Assembly (NCBI GenBank): GCA_022478985.1
Contig: JAKSZP010006600.1
Location: forward strand, 238,262 to 302,261
Length of the DNA: 64,000 nt
Source: Massospora cicadina
Lineage: Eukaryota; Entomophthoromycota; Entomophthoromycetes; Entomophthorales; Entomophthoraceae
Reading direction: 5' to 3'
In this document: piece after piece, positions 49,044 through 61,129 of the stretch
How the letters are laid out: each line of letters opens with the position of its first letter
How positions within the stretch are numbered: the first letter of the stretch is position 1
Made by a program: the position numbers and the translations under genes
Notes under the pieces: model-generated
Seen by the model: only the letters and a program-made list of their open reading frames with translations
What the model was told of the DNA's origin: nothing
Database searches by the model: none

Positions 49044-49430
49044 TTCAAGACAATTACAAGTCCAATATTGTGGGAAGAACATTTAAGAGGTAAATAATTA
49101 AAATATCAGCTAAAGAAACCTGGTCAGTTCTTGGTGGAATCCCTAAAATTGGGATACCACTTTTATTATTTCTTCTCAAAATAGAACAAATTCATGCAAT
49201 CAATTGCACTGACCATGCGGCGGAAACAGGGTTTTTATCTGAGGTTTGTCCCAATTTCATTACTAATTTAATTAAACCACCTATGTGGGGACCACCCCCT
49301 TTTATAGCCTCAGAGGGGGTCCTGACAGATATAAGACTTTTCTGCATGGTGATTGGTTCATATACAATAAATCATTGCCTAAAGGACTGGTCCTACCTAC
49401 ATCTAACCCTCCATCAGCCATTCAATTAAA
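49044..49430 (+). repeat. Element C 3' LTR, first part
   Basis: TTCAAGACAATTAC..., aligned with 38397 onward (shared block CACCTATGTGGGGACCACCC). The TG start is changed to TT. Continues at 55898-56246 after LINE L. Confidence 0.88.
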
Positions 49431-49563
49431 ATTTTTTTTAGTACTAGATGGTCCCAACCCAAGGGGGGATTCATCAATGTTTATTGAATTACGCCTGGGC
49501 TCCTAAGAGCCTGAGGCGAGGGAAGAGGAGGGATGAGGCATTGAGAAAGGGAGGGGGTTTGCG

Positions 49564-52500
49564 CTAGAGCCGTGCTGCAGTGACAACTGAGCAGGGGAGG
49601 GTTGGCGACATAGTGCAGACCTTCAGGGCCATCTCAAAGTGTACCTGAAAGTGGGTGATCATGTGTGGAAGGGTCCACACCTGCTGGTCAAAGGCAGCAC
49701 GAAGGAAGGAGTTATGGATGGTCCAGATGGCTGTGGCATAGGCGAGGACACGGAGGGGTCGGTGGCAACCAGGCAATGTCTGCTCAAACATGAGGTCTTG
49801 CACAGGGTGTCCAGACCAGGGCTGAGCATGGAGGAGCTCGCGGGCCTTTGGCCAAAATGCGGCGACACCTGGACAGGTGAAAAAACGATGGAGGTGGGAG
49901 TCAATAGGCTCCACACAGCGGGGGCAGCTTCGGTGCTGGAAGGTAGGGCCAGTCCGGTCCCCTGTCCTGTATGAACAGTGGAGTACCCTCAATAAGGTGT
50001 TGGACACCTTTGCTGACAGGATGGGGTGATAGACATCCTTCCACAATTCCTTAAGGTCAAATATCACGGAGGGAGGGAGGAGCTCAAGGAGTCTTGGGCG
50101 GATGGGAGGACGATCTTGGGGGTTGAGGCGAGTTGTGACAACTTGTCCATTGTGCACAATTACATGGCGACGGGGGCTGAGGCCAGGGCCTTCCCTTCTG
50201 TATGGGAAGGCATGGTGGATCCGCGCGCCTACTCGTTTCAGGGCAAGGAGAGCCTGGTTCCAGTAGGGGATGAGGACGGTTTTAGGCGATGGCCTGGGTG
50301 GTTTGTGAGCCACTCCCCTAATGAGGTCAGAGATGCTCTAGGAAGACCCAGAGCTGCTGACACTGACTGGCGGAGGGCGGGCGCCCATTGGGGCATGGGG
50401 GTCGCGTCCCAGCAGACAATCGGCCATAGAAACTTCAGGAAGATTGTGGTGGCGCGGGATCGCGTGTCCAGAAGCCCTAGGCCCCCTTCATTGCAGGGTC
50501 GGGCAATGGTTGAGAGGGCTATTGGTGGATGGTTTGAGCCCCAGATCCAACAGCGGAGGAGTACATTGAGCCGCGTATAAAAGGCATCTGTGAATGGGCA
50601 GACGTGCGCTAGGAACCAGACTTTGGAGAGGAGGAACACATTGGCCATCAGAGCTCGACCCGGGGGGTGATGTGCCGCCAGTTCCAGCTGGCAATCTTGG
50701 AGTTAACTGCTGCAAGTAGCAAGTCCTCATTGTCTTTTAGCGCAACTCCTTGTTGGTTGGTGAGAACGCCCAGGTGACGGAAGGTACCGCGCTCAGGTTC
50801 AATACCAAATGGTGGGGGAAGTTGGGGGAGCCGACCTGTACAACTGTTGTCTTGGAGGTGTTGACCATGGCGTTGGACGCCTTGGTGTACCTCTCAATGG
50901 TCACAGCAGCGAGGGCAACATCCCCAGGGCAGCCAAATGCAATGGCAGTGTCATCTGCAAATGCCATGGTGCGTGTGGGGGCTTTACCTGGGACCAGAAT
51001 CCCTGTTAGCTTGTCCTGTAAGGAGGCCAAGAGGGGGTCAAGGATGATGTTAAAAAGGATAGGGCTCAGGGGGTCCCCTTGCCGGAGACCTTGTCCAACT
51101 GGTACTGCCACTGTAAAGCCCATTGGCGCCAGGACTCTGGTGTGGAGCTGGTCATAGAGCGCTGATATCCAGCGCCTAGCTGCGGGTGGGAGATGGAAGC
51201 GGGCCAGGGAAGCATCAATATACTTCCAGGCTACCCGATCATATGCTTTCTCCATATCCAGGAGAGCCACAAAGCCATTCACCTTACGAGAGTTAGCAGT
51301 CAAAGTCACGTGAAGGTCATTATAGTTGTCCCATAACGACCTCCCCAGAATAAAACCGTGCTGGGATGGGGAGAGGCGAGGTGACACCCATTTGGTGATG
51401 CGGTTGACCAGAAGCTTCGTGAAGAGCTTGTGGTCTGTGTTGATCAACGCTATGGGGCGCCAGTTCGCCAGGTTCTCACGGTCTGAATTCTTGTGAATGA
51501 GGGTCGTGATTGAGCCTCTGGAGTCAGGGAGGACCTCGCCATTCACCAAGAGTGCAGCGAAGAGGTCGCGGAGGGTTCTGGCTATCACTGCAGGTTCCAG
51601 AAGGTACACCTCAAAGGGTATTCCGTCTGGGCCTGGGGCTCTAAGCCGTGGGGATTTCAGAAGAGTTTCCATCACCTCCTGGATGGAAATAGGCGCCAGT
51701 AGAGCCTCATCAGCCCGTGGGTCAATGGGCGGCTCTGGAGCCCGCCACAGGAAGTCTTGGATGTCCGATGGGTCCACCTGGGTGGCATGGAAGAGGCTGG
51801 AGTAGAAGCGGTGTAGTTCCTGCGTGATTTCCTCCTTATCTGAAGTGGTTGTAGTGCCAATCTTCAGCGCAGTAATATCCTGCGCTGTTGACCGGGCTTT
51901 CTGTTTCTGAAAGAAGAAGCGGGTGTGGCGTTCCCATTGAGCATAGTAACGAGATGTTGTAAAGTTTGCTGCACGTTCTTCCTGCAGTGTGAGCTCTAAG
52001 TGGAGTGCTTCCTGCGCCGCTTCCCAGTCTTCCAACCATCTGCGAGAGGGCGAAGGCTGGCAGTTTCGCTCCAGATGTCTGATTCTGGCTTCCGCCCTTT
52101 TGACTCTGGCGCGAGCTGCAGTCATCTGGGATTTGGCACAGTTGTAAGCAACGCGGGTGATGCCCTCCTTGGTCACCGCCCATCTAGCCTTGTGGTCAAG
52201 CAGGTGGGGTGGGGGGAGGTGAGAGTCTCCCGGATGGTCATAGACAGCTTCTCCTTAGTGAAGGGGTTGTTGAGAAGAGCTGGGGCAACCCTAGGCCAGA
52301 ACCTACGCGACGGTCTAAGTGTGGTGGTGAGGACAACGGTGAGTGACCTGTGATCACTCAGATGGTTGTCACGAGAGATGGGAGAGGAGACGCGGCCAAT
52401 TAGCAGGGGGCCAATCAGTGCCATATCTATGCGTGACGCTGACTGGAAAGCTCCTCCATCATACTGGATCCTAGTCATGCAACCTAGGCCAGACGCGGAG

Positions 52501-53028
52501 GGTGGAAGCTCATCCATAAAGCCACTCAGGCGAAGGAAATCCTGGAGGCGACTTGATCCAGGGCGTTCCTTTGCTGCAGGGGGTAAGAGTCACGGACGCG
52601 ACTTATGGTTGTGTTGAAATCTCCTAAGAGGACTGTATTCCGTGGGAGATTGAGTTGGAGGAGCTCTTCCAAGAGCCTATTTTGCTCTGACCTGCATTAG
52701 GCAGGTAGATGCTTGCAGCGAAGAAGGAGAAGTCAGGAGTGGTGAGTTTGGCCAGTATGAGGCGGCCACCTAGATATTGTGAAAAAGAATGGGTTTTAAC
52801 CCGGGGATTCAAAACAATAAGGGCGGCATGGTTTGTCTAGAAGGAGTTGCCTCCAAACTGTTCATTCCATGAAGATTGTTCGTGGGGGAGGATATTGGGC
52901 TCCTGGACAGCAGAGATGTCAATTTGTGCTGACCTGAAGTTTCGGAAGAGGCGGGCTCTCTGCTTAAAGTCCCGCAACCCATTTGCGTTGATGGATTGCA
53001 GGGCCAGGGTGCTGCCATGGGGACTCAT
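49564..53028 (-). pseudogene. LINE L ORF2: endonuclease, RT, C-terminal zinc knuckle
   Basis: Endonuclease start: QSINANGLRDFKQRARLF, IDISAVQEPNI (Asn and Glu sites), then NTVLLGDFN near 52610 and DNHLSDHRSL at 52340-52370. RT in a 479-codon open frame (52176-50737): GPDGIPFEVYLL, LANWRPIALINTDHKLFTKL, SPSQHGFILGRS, GLRQGDPLSPILFNIILDPL and MAFADDTAIAF with intact catalytic Asp pair. C-terminus 50313-49564 has CPRCVEPIDSHLHRFFTC, a zf-RVT-type knuckle. At least three frameshifts or stops separate the parts (endonuclease region and 50650-50740), so this copy is inactive though well preserved. Confidence 0.9.
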
Positions 53029-53145
53029 AGCTGTTCCCCTCTATGTCCTGGGGGGTTGCCAGCGCTTAAACCTGCTGCTGTGAGGCGGCTAGTTTTGAGT
53101 CCTTTAGCTTGACTATTAGCTGCAATCCGTGAGGAGCGTCGAGGG

Positions 53146-55755
53146 TTATGAAGGGAAGGAGAGGGGGGGGGGGGCGGAGGACCCAGTAAGCCAGCCTAGG
53201 ATGCTGCCCCCGCTCCGTTGCAGGGGAAGGACCTGAGGGTGCTCAATGGTGACCTCCGCGGTGTCCCCAGTTGATGAGTCTGAGTCCATATTTACTTCCT
53301 CCAACACTGCAAAGGATCCGCGCGAAATGGACTGTGGGGTTGGGGTAGGACTCTTTGAGGTGGCACTTCTACCGCAGGCCGCGGGTTGCCAGTCCATGCT
53401 GGTGGGCATAGCTCCATTGGGAGCTGAGGGTTGATGCGATAAATCGCTGGTGGAGGTTGGTGGGGGTGCTGCGGAGCCCTGAGTGGGGGTGGCTGACGAG
53501 GGGCACCCTGTGGGAGATGCCTTGCGCTTGGTGAGAGAGGGAGTTGACTCTGGGAGATTGGAGGGGGTGCCCATTGGAAGGGGGGCATGAGCGCGAAGGT
53601 ATCCCATACCAATAGTGGAGTTAGCTGTTTCAACTGCTAGGCGTAAGGCCTCAGGGGACAGGTCTTGAACGGGAACCCATTGTGTGGGTTGTGGAATTGC
53701 TGCTGCAGCCACGTGGGATCGTTTTTGGCCTGGTTTAGGCCCCTGGGTGGTGGTTAAGAGGGCTTGTTTTCGAGCTGTGCAGCCACTATACAAGTGTCCA
53801 AGGGCGTTACACCATGAACACCGGGGGCGCGCCTGATCAGGGTCGACAAAAAAGATCTCAGGGCATGCCCCAACTACCGCCACATGAGTAATAACCTCAA
53901 TGTTGCGGGATACAGTGGGGGAGGGGATGAACGACGCCCTAGCAGTGCGAGCCCTTTGAGTGGGAGCATAGTAAGAGGGGACGCTAAAGTCCACTGAAAG
54001 AACAGACCCAAACTCCATTAAACCACGATGGAGTGCCAGTTTAAGAGACTCAGGATCAACAGTCGTTGGTAGGTTGGAAAAAGTAACCCATGAAATTTTC
54101 TTCAGTTGAGAGAGTGTGCGGGAGATGCGAAGAGATCCGCGTGGAATAATGACCTGGAGGGTGGCAGCATGGTCAGCAAGGGCAGCTTCAGTGAAGCCCA
54201 CATCGATGTAGTGGCCCTCCACTGATTCATGGATGGTGGTGTTAATTGGGAATATCTCCGTAATCGCTGCAAAGTATGAGAAGTAATCCTCTGTATAGAA
54301 TTCAACAGGGTTATGCCCATAATAAAGGCGAATTGCGTGGGAGAGGGTTGAGCGAGGTAGAGCTTTTTGTGCTCTAGTTTCGGCCTATTTCTTCTTAACA
54401 TCAGCAATAAAAGCCACTTCACGGGGGTCAGCTTTGGGTAGCGTTGGTGCCAAAGGTTTTTGCCACGCCCCAGTGGCTCCTTTGGTACGTTTGTGTTTGC
54501 TTTGGGCTGCAATTGCGGGTTGAGTGTGAGCTGGTGGTTTGGACAAGTTTGCAGAGTTCCCTTGTTGCTGGAATGTTACAGCAGTTGCTGGCGTTATATT
54601 AAATTGAGGGGCGGTTTTTTGGGCCTCACTAAATTGGGGAGGTCCATCCAGATTGGAATTAACTCCAGCCAGTTGGGAGGAGGGAGATGTTTCATCACCA
54701 TCCCAATCTATTTGGGTAAATTCAGCCCGAGTATTTGCTGTGATTTCATGGGCAAAACTCATTGGATGATTAGTGAATTGGTCGTTTTCAGCATATTGCG
54801 ATAAAGTGCCGACTTGAGAAGTGCCAATTACAGGGTTTAAATGGGACGGATGAGATTGGAACTGGTGTGAAGTTCCAAAATCCGAACCATTTGAATCCTC
54901 ATTGGGAAGAGTAGATTGTCCCAATTTGGTGCTTAGTGAACCAGAATGTGCGGCTAATCCAACCTTACATTCAAGGGTTTGGGGGCCAGGTGATTGTTGG
55001 GCCTCGCTAAATTGGGGAGTCCCATCCAGATTGGAATTAACTCCAGCTAGTTGGGAGGAGGGAGATGTTTTATCACCATCCCAATCTATTTGGGTAAATT
55101 CAGCCCGAGTATTTGCTGTGATTTTGTGGGCAAAACTCATTAGCTGATTAGTGAATTGGTCGTTTTCAGCATATTGCGATAAAGTGCCGACTTGAGAAGT
55201 GCCAATTACGGGGTTTAAATGGGACGGGTGAGATTGGAACTGGTGTGAAGTTCCAAAATCCAAACCATTTGAATCCTCATTGGGAAGAGTAGATTGTCCC
55301 AATTTGGTGCTTAGTGAACCAGAATGTGCGGCTAATCCAACCTTACATCTGAGGATTTGGGGGCCAGGTAGCTGGGTATCGCCCCTCAAGGAGGGAGCCA
55401 GAAACACGGCGTCAGCAATAATAGATGGGGCTGAATTAGCTGACACAATGGGGGTGGTGAATGCCTGGATGGGCTGAGTTGCATTCAACTGAGCAGACAC
55501 CATTAAAACAGTGTGAGTGATGGCCTCCTTGGTTGGAGGGGGCCCAGCAGGTTGGTGGGAGGCAGCGCACACAGAGCTGTTAGGCGTGCAGGTTGCAGAA
55601 GTGCGATCAGGTGAACTGGCACTAGTTGGAGTAGCTCCAGGTTGGGGGTGGTGCCTGCTTTCATGGCTGCTGCTTGAGAGCGGGTGATTCTGGTTGACCC
55701 TGAGGTGGGTAACCGAGGGTTGCTTCGTTTGGGGTGGTGCTGGCTCGTTTGGCAT
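53146..55755 (-). pseudogene. LINE L ORF1 (870-codon frame with one stop)
   Basis: The RNA-binding/chaperone-type first protein. The frame from 55755 to 53146 is broken only by one TAG at 54385-54387 (codon 457; a CAG origin is likely). N-terminal half Pro/Ser/Gln-rich with a tandem 126-residue repeat. C-terminal half has YIDVGFTEAALADHAATLQV, SWVTFSNLPTTVDPESLKLA (RRM-like fold possible) and the knuckle CSWCNALGHLYSGC near 53810. Ends 118 bp before ORF2. Confidence 0.85.
54606..55370 (-). repeat. 378-bp tandem repeat inside LINE ORF1
   Basis: Two adjacent copies with a period of 378 bp (126 codons), differing at few sites, with frame kept. Each unit contains LGQSTLPNEDSNG, FGTSHQFQSHPSHLNPVIGT and TQIDWDGD. 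Confidence 0.9.
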
Positions 55756-55897
55756 AGCCTGCAGGTTCTTTTGCGGGGTTTCCCGCCATATTTGCTAATA
55801 GTTTTCGTAAATCTCTTTAGTGGAGCTAAATTTCAGGCTGTTTTGATTTTTGAAAAGTGATGCTTAGCAGAAAGAGAGTTTCAGCCATTCGATTAAA

Positions 55898-56246
55898 GCA
55901 AGATGAGATTTGAGAGTCCTGATAGGGTGAACAACTATAATTCTCTAATGCCTCAAAGCTATTAATGAATTGATGCCTATCTTGGTCCAAACCTCAAATT
56001 ATTTTAAATATTAAACAGTGAAATTGCAACAGAGCTCACTTTTATCCCCTCACCACAAAACCTATAGAACCACATGAAAATCCAACTTTTTGGTTTATTA
56101 CTGCTTTACTATTTTTATATAAATTGTCAGTAAAGTTCCCTTAAAAGAATTGTTCTAGCAGTAGAGATTGATATTTTTCCTGCTTATATTTTTGATATTC
56201 AGGGTGCAAAGCACCAACGAGCATCCAAAACCCCTGAATTACAACA
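55898..56246 (+). repeat. Element C 3' LTR, second part
   Basis: Continues the LTR from GCAAGATGAG to ACAACA, aligned with 38783-39121 (TCCCCTCACCACAA and GAAAATCCAACTTTTT shared). Confidence 0.88.
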
Positions 56247-57518
56247 AACTTAAAATCTCCTATAATTTTTCTACACTCTCTGAATCAATCCTTTAACAGA
56301 ATCTTAGCATTTTGTGGGTGGAACTGTCCCTGTGCTGGGCGAAAATTTGCACTCTTAATGATGGATCTATTTTAACCCCTCCATAGTGAATCCAAACCTC
56401 TCGTTCAAATTCAAAGTTCTTTCATGTACAAGCCCATGGGCTCTAGGGTCACAACAGCTTGGATTTTCGCTGGGTTACTTTACACTTTGTATCCCATCAG
56501 CGCTCATTATTCACCTACCTCCTGGCCCATCTAAACGTCAATTGAGGAGAAATGCCTCTGGCATTTTGGCTTGCCTTCTGTGTGCTCTTGCACCCTGACT
56601 GGCAGGCCAGTCTAAACTTTATCTGCTGTCCTTGTGACACATTGGCGCACCTTTCACTACAGGTTTGAAGGCAACTCCCCAATCCAGCAGTTCACCAACT
56701 TCATCTTGGCAGATAAACCCCTCTTGATGGGCACTGTGGCCATTTTCCTTCTTCCTTGGCGTCCTGACCCATTGCTCCTCCATCTCATGGTTGATCCCCA
56801 CTTTTCCACAGCTAACTCCACTGATTGGCAAGTTCCATGGGGTATTCTGTAGATCCAGGTTGGGAGTTGGTAGCACCAACCACTCCCTAGGTGCATTAAC
56901 CCAGAACATAACCTTAGGGCCATTTAACCCCCTCTCAAATGTCAAGTGTCTCTAAAACCCTTAAAACACATATATAAGTAGTCAAATGAAGGTATTTTAC
57001 TAGAATAAAAAGCCAACCCTTAAATAGAATGGCTAAAATATGAATATTGGGATCATACTGATGATAACTATCACGAGGATATAATGGGGAATAGGGGTGT
57101 GGAGGTTATTAACTGCTTGGGGCTGCATCAGTGGCGGTTGGTTTACAAAAAGCTATATCATATGGCATACGTCATCATATAAGTAATCAGTTATATTTAT
57201 TAAAATATAACCAAATATCACTGGAGAGGCAGTAGCTTGATGTGGATCAATTTAACCCTAAGTAGAAATTTCTTCGCTCACTGCTCACCTCCTAGCTTGG
57301 ATAAAGTGGTCCTATATTGGCAACCAGATATTTGACGATTTTTAGCTTTTCTGATTATGTCAATTAAGCAATGGTTCAATTCTTGAAAAGGTAATCCAAT
57401 TAGTAAATTCATCATATAGTAAATTTGTATCAATAATTACAATCCAGTCGCCATTAGATTGGCATCCCAACTAGTAAACTTATAAAATAAACAACATTAG
57501 ACCAATGAAAATCGATTC
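56247..57518. other. Decayed LTR-element relic
   Basis: 56545-56639 on the plus strand is the end of a G-type LTR (GCCTCTGGCATTTTGGC, then CTGGCAGGCCAGTCT, then GTGACA). At 56790-56825 the minus strand encodes GINHEMEEQWVRT, a variant of the LTR-ORF motif, within a 108-codon open frame (56945-56619). The two point in opposite directions, so at least two relics meet here. From 56950 to 57518 I see nothing. Confidence 0.4.
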
Positions 57519-58410
57519 TGTTATGGTCTGATGATATATATGAGAACCAACTCAAAAAATAAAGCTAGTTGTCAGGTGGCTAAAAGTTAAAAGTTAGAAG
57601 GCCTTCATGACCTCAGACATAACTTAGACCAGCGCTGGGTTCAGGCCTGATATGACCAGGTTGGTCTAGGGAATTTTGTGATGCTCAGCCCTGTGTTGCG
57701 GCAAGGGCATTAAAACGCACTAGCTATATCTTAAACAGATACAGTTTTATTTGATTTCTTGGTGAACAGGGTCTCAAAACCCGTTCAAATTCTGAAATTT
57801 GAAATTAGGTCAGCTGTGCCTCTAATCAATTACTCAAGTTTTGCCATTCTTATACTATATACCAAACCAATGGAAGCGTGCACTTATTGGTGCACTTAGG
57901 CTTAGTAGCATAACCACCAATGGATGATTCCTCCACAATTGTTTAGATATGTTCCTCCTAGACCAACTTTCCTTGTTGGTTGACTCCTTTAATAAGTTTC
58001 TGTTCTTTTACATTTTTTTTAAGATTTATAGTTACTGGGTTTATCCTGTGCATGGATCTCTTTGGAGAGGTCTTTAACAACGTTGGCCGTTATATTTTCA
58101 CTAAAAGTATCTACAAGATCAAGTGCACAGTTGGGCTCCCTTAGCCCCCTCCAGGCCAAGGCACCCAAACCCTCCAGTACAGATCTTCACTTGGTTATGG
58201 GCTCCCCCATGGGGTCCACCCAAGTGTTACTTTTTATTAGTTTCCAACTAATCTATACCGCGCTGTACACCTTGCACTGGGTTACTTTGACAATGGCGCT
58301 GTTTGTGGTGCCCTTTTTTTATAATCTTAACAACAGGTTCCATAGCAGCATGGCTGTGCACTGTGCACCACCTTGGTAGAAATTGGAGTGTTACAAACAC
58401 TCTCCTTACA
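57519..58410 (+). repeat. Element E 5' LTR
   Basis: Contains the LTR-ORF block as LHDLRHNLDQRWVQA (about 57600-57645) in a broken frame. TCGTTGACCAACCCC follows the LTR, comparable to D. Confidence 0.9.
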
Positions 58411-59090
58411 TCGTTGACCAACCCCTTTCTTTTACATGCACAAACATTATCTTTGTGGGAATTTTGCAAAGTGTGAATTGGGTGCACCAGCTGTTGGTCA
58501 CAATGCAGTGGGGCTCACCACTATTTTCTCATTTAGCCAATGGTTGAAGCATCTTGGAGTAAGACTTGCTACCTCCAACTGGGAAGTACTCACTTTTCTT
58601 GCTCATACCTTGTGGATATGGATGCTTTGCAATTTCATAGTGGTGATTCCTCAACTTTTCACTGAAATTAACAAAATCAATAATTAGAATGATTATTTTC
58701 CTCAGCACCGCATTTGGACAGTTCAGAAGGGATCTTTGATGGTGGGCCTAATGTTGGCCTTAGATAACGGTGCACAATCTGTTGCTGAAATGTGTATGGG
58801 GTCATTTTTGTCCCAAAACGCGCTTTATAACGCTGATTACTTTTATAAAAATGAGCCAGATATTTTATCATATGGCTTTGATATGAAACTCATTTTATTA
58901 TACTAATTCACCCCAGAAATTCTGCGCTTGACCCCTACCATGATCTGCAGAACGCAGGATGTGGAGAAGGAGTTAATTTACAAGATAAAAACGTTTATAC
59001 AACTGCTGAAGATATGGTGGGATATGTGACCTCAGTAGTAAGAGTGGCCAGCTATCCATCTCCACTTTTGGATGCAAAAACGTAGCCTAG
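58411..59090 (+). pseudogene. Element E leader and N-terminal polyprotein remnant
   Basis: HKHYLCGNFAKCELGAPAVG parallels the leader of D (HKLFLCGTFPKW). Then PEILRLTPTMICRTQDVEKE parallels PENPRLTPTMIRCTQELEKE before the D protease. No capsid or knuckle motif. Stops throughout. Confidence 0.55.
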
Positions 59091-59800
59091 GGCATGCTTA
59101 TGCCTGAAAAAGATTTTCATGATGAAGTGTTGGTGTTGTCTTCTATTAATAAAGACCATTATGGATACTTTATGTTGACTGTTACCCTTTCATCCCCTTT
59201 AGGAAAAATCAAGACTACTATTTTGGTGGATACTGGAGCATCTGAGAATTTTAATGACCAAGACCCAGCTGACTACCTTGAGTTGAATTACTTGCCTGGT
59301 GGTATGTCTAGGGGAGGGGCTTCTCAAGGTATTCATACACTGAAGGTTCTAGGGTTAGTGGATTGTCAAGTGGGCAAGTATTAATTGTCAGACCAATTTC
59401 AAGCTATCAAAAAACCTCTTATACCCCATTATTTTGGGAGTAAATTGGTAGCGAAAGTTTGACGTCAGGACAACTGAAAAGACAATACCTTGTCCTTAAC
59501 ATTAAAGAATGGTCATATATTGATTGTCACTTTGTCTAAGGCTAATTCTCAGGGCGATCTGCCCCACTGGAACAATATCTACACACTCAGTCTTGCTCCG
59601 TTGCTAAAGCCCTCACTGGAGGTACCCTTACCTTCCTGTTTTGAGGGGTTAGAATCCTTATTTGATGTGGCTGCAGCCAATGGACTACCAGCTCATTCAG
59701 AGTTTGATTGAGAGTTCAAGCTCACCATTAGTCTGGTGCATATATCTTCCCTGATTTACCCTTTGACTGTAAGGGTGGAAGTGGCATTGGATGTGTGGGT
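59091..59800 (+). pseudogene. Element E protease
   Basis: KTTILVDTGASENFNDQD keeps the aspartic active site. It continues with ADYLELNYLPGGM and, after shifts, GHILIVTLSKANSQGDLPHW, as in D. Frames 59094-59384 and 59490-59711. Confidence 0.85.
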
Positions 59801-60900
59801 TAAGGAGCATTAAGCCAAAGGCGAGATTTTCCAGAGTACCTCCCCAGTATGCTCCCCACTTCTCTTCATGGAGAAAGCTAATGGTACTTTATGTTCATGC
59901 GTAGATTATTTAAACTTATACAATGTCACTATACCACATTTACATCCCATCTCACTGGACTCACAGGCTGCACACTATGTGGATAAGGCGAAAGTCTTCT
60001 CCAAACTGGATTAATTAAACGCTTTTAATCAGATCCAGATAAAGAAGGGCCAGGAACGGCTAATCGCATACCATAGTACTAAAGGAATTTTCCAATTATG
60101 GGGCTCTCCCTTTGGGCTTAAAAATGCCCCTGCTATCTTTCAACGCCATATTGATGCGGCTTTGGGGACTGCTGAGGTATGCGTGGTTGCCTAAATGAAT
60201 GATATTCTGGTGTTTTCACCTAATTATGAGTCCCATGAAGTACATCTTCAGCAAGTGGTGAAGAGGTTATTGGCAGAAAACCATACGCTGAAAATCAGTA
60301 AATGTGAATTCGTCAAGTCTCAGGTCACCTTCCTGGGAAATGGCATGTTTGACCAAGGACACATGATAACTCCAGACAAGGAGAAGGCGATTTTTGAGTG
60401 GCTCACCCCCACTTCTGTCAAAAAATTTATAAGTTTTTAAGATGTGTACGTTCCTTAAGAAATTTGCACCAAATCATTCTGATATGGTGGCACCTCTGCA
60501 TAAGGCGAGTGGAGCTAAATTGCTCCAGTAGTTCCTAATTTTTCAGGATGCCTTACAAACGGTAAAGTGCACCCTGTTGTACACTTCAGTCCTTCACCAT
60601 CTAGATCCTAAAAAAGGAGTTCATTTTGTCTACTGATGCCTCTAACTTCGCCATAGCGGCCGCATTGTTACAAGTAGGCAAAGATGGAAAAGAGCATCTG
60701 GTGGGATATTTTTCTAGGAAAATGTCTTTGCCAGAGTTGAATTACGCCGTTTATGACAAGAAGTTACTGGCAGTGGTGGATGCGCTGACATATTGGAGTC
60801 ATCACTTGCATGGCTCATCCAGACCTTCTGCATGCGTACAGATCACCATGCCTTGTTGTACTATCGTTTATCTCATGTCTTAACTCCAAGGCAAACCCAC
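59801..60900 (+). pseudogene. Element E RT and RNase H
   Basis: RT pieces: VFSKLD-stop-LNAFNQIQIKKG, FGLKNAPAIFQRHIDAAL, then the catalytic box as stop-MND (Tyr codon TAA, first Asp to Asn) at about 60194-60204. The thumb has MITPDKEKAIFEWLTPTSVK. RNase H: STDASNFAIAAALLQVGKDG, GYFSRKMSLPELNYAVYDKK, LAVVDALTYWSHHLHGS. Confidence 0.87.
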
Positions 60901-61129
60901 TGGCATGAGACCCTAGCCCAATTTGTATTTCCTATGATTTTACTGAGGGCAAGAAGAAATGGTTTGGTGGACTCTTTGAGCCGCAACCCTGCACAAGCTT
61001 CCAATCCTAAGGAGGCAGAGGTGCATAATACCCAGTTGATGATTCCGCCAGATAAGATTGTGTCTCAAAATCCTCTCCCTTGGCCCATGGGCCAGCGCTC
61101 GCTTCTCTATAAAATGCTGAGAAATATGG

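Larger units (their letters stand above)
49431..55880 (-). mobile_element. Full-length LINE L (non-LTR retrotransposon), 6.45 kb
   Basis: Two-ORF element inserted in the 3' LTR of C. The duplication TCAGCCATTC[A/G]ATTAAA (17 bp, one mismatch) lies at 49414-49430 and 55881-55897. The C 5' LTR provides the related uninterrupted site. The 3' end has ATTCAATAAACATTGATG and a short A tail. ORF1 has a CCHC knuckle; ORF2 has an apurinic-type endonuclease, RT and a C-terminal CCHC. Layout and domains fit fungal Tad-like LINEs; clade not proven. GC content is visibly higher than its surroundings. Confidence 0.93.
38397..56246 (+). mobile_element. Ty3/Gypsy element C carrying three younger insertions
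   Basis: 5' LTR 38397-39121. The 3' LTR is in two parts, 49044-49430 and 55898-56246. Flanks AACTC and AACTT form a duplication with one transition. Gag, protease, RT, RNase H and integrase follow in Gypsy order. Insertions: half-LINE in protease, element I after integrase, LINE L in the 3' LTR. Without them C is about 7.8 kb. Related to A and B (same primer site type), no chromodomain seen. Confidence 0.92.

Noticed and set aside
50026..52617. Several plus-strand open frames of 80-184 codons over the LINE
   Set aside because: They are antisense to well-supported ORF2 domains (RT, zinc knuckle) and result from the GC-richer codon usage.
57061..57513. Possible second host gene in the gap before element E
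   Set aside because: No frame or splice structure with conserved motifs; AT-rich sequence only.
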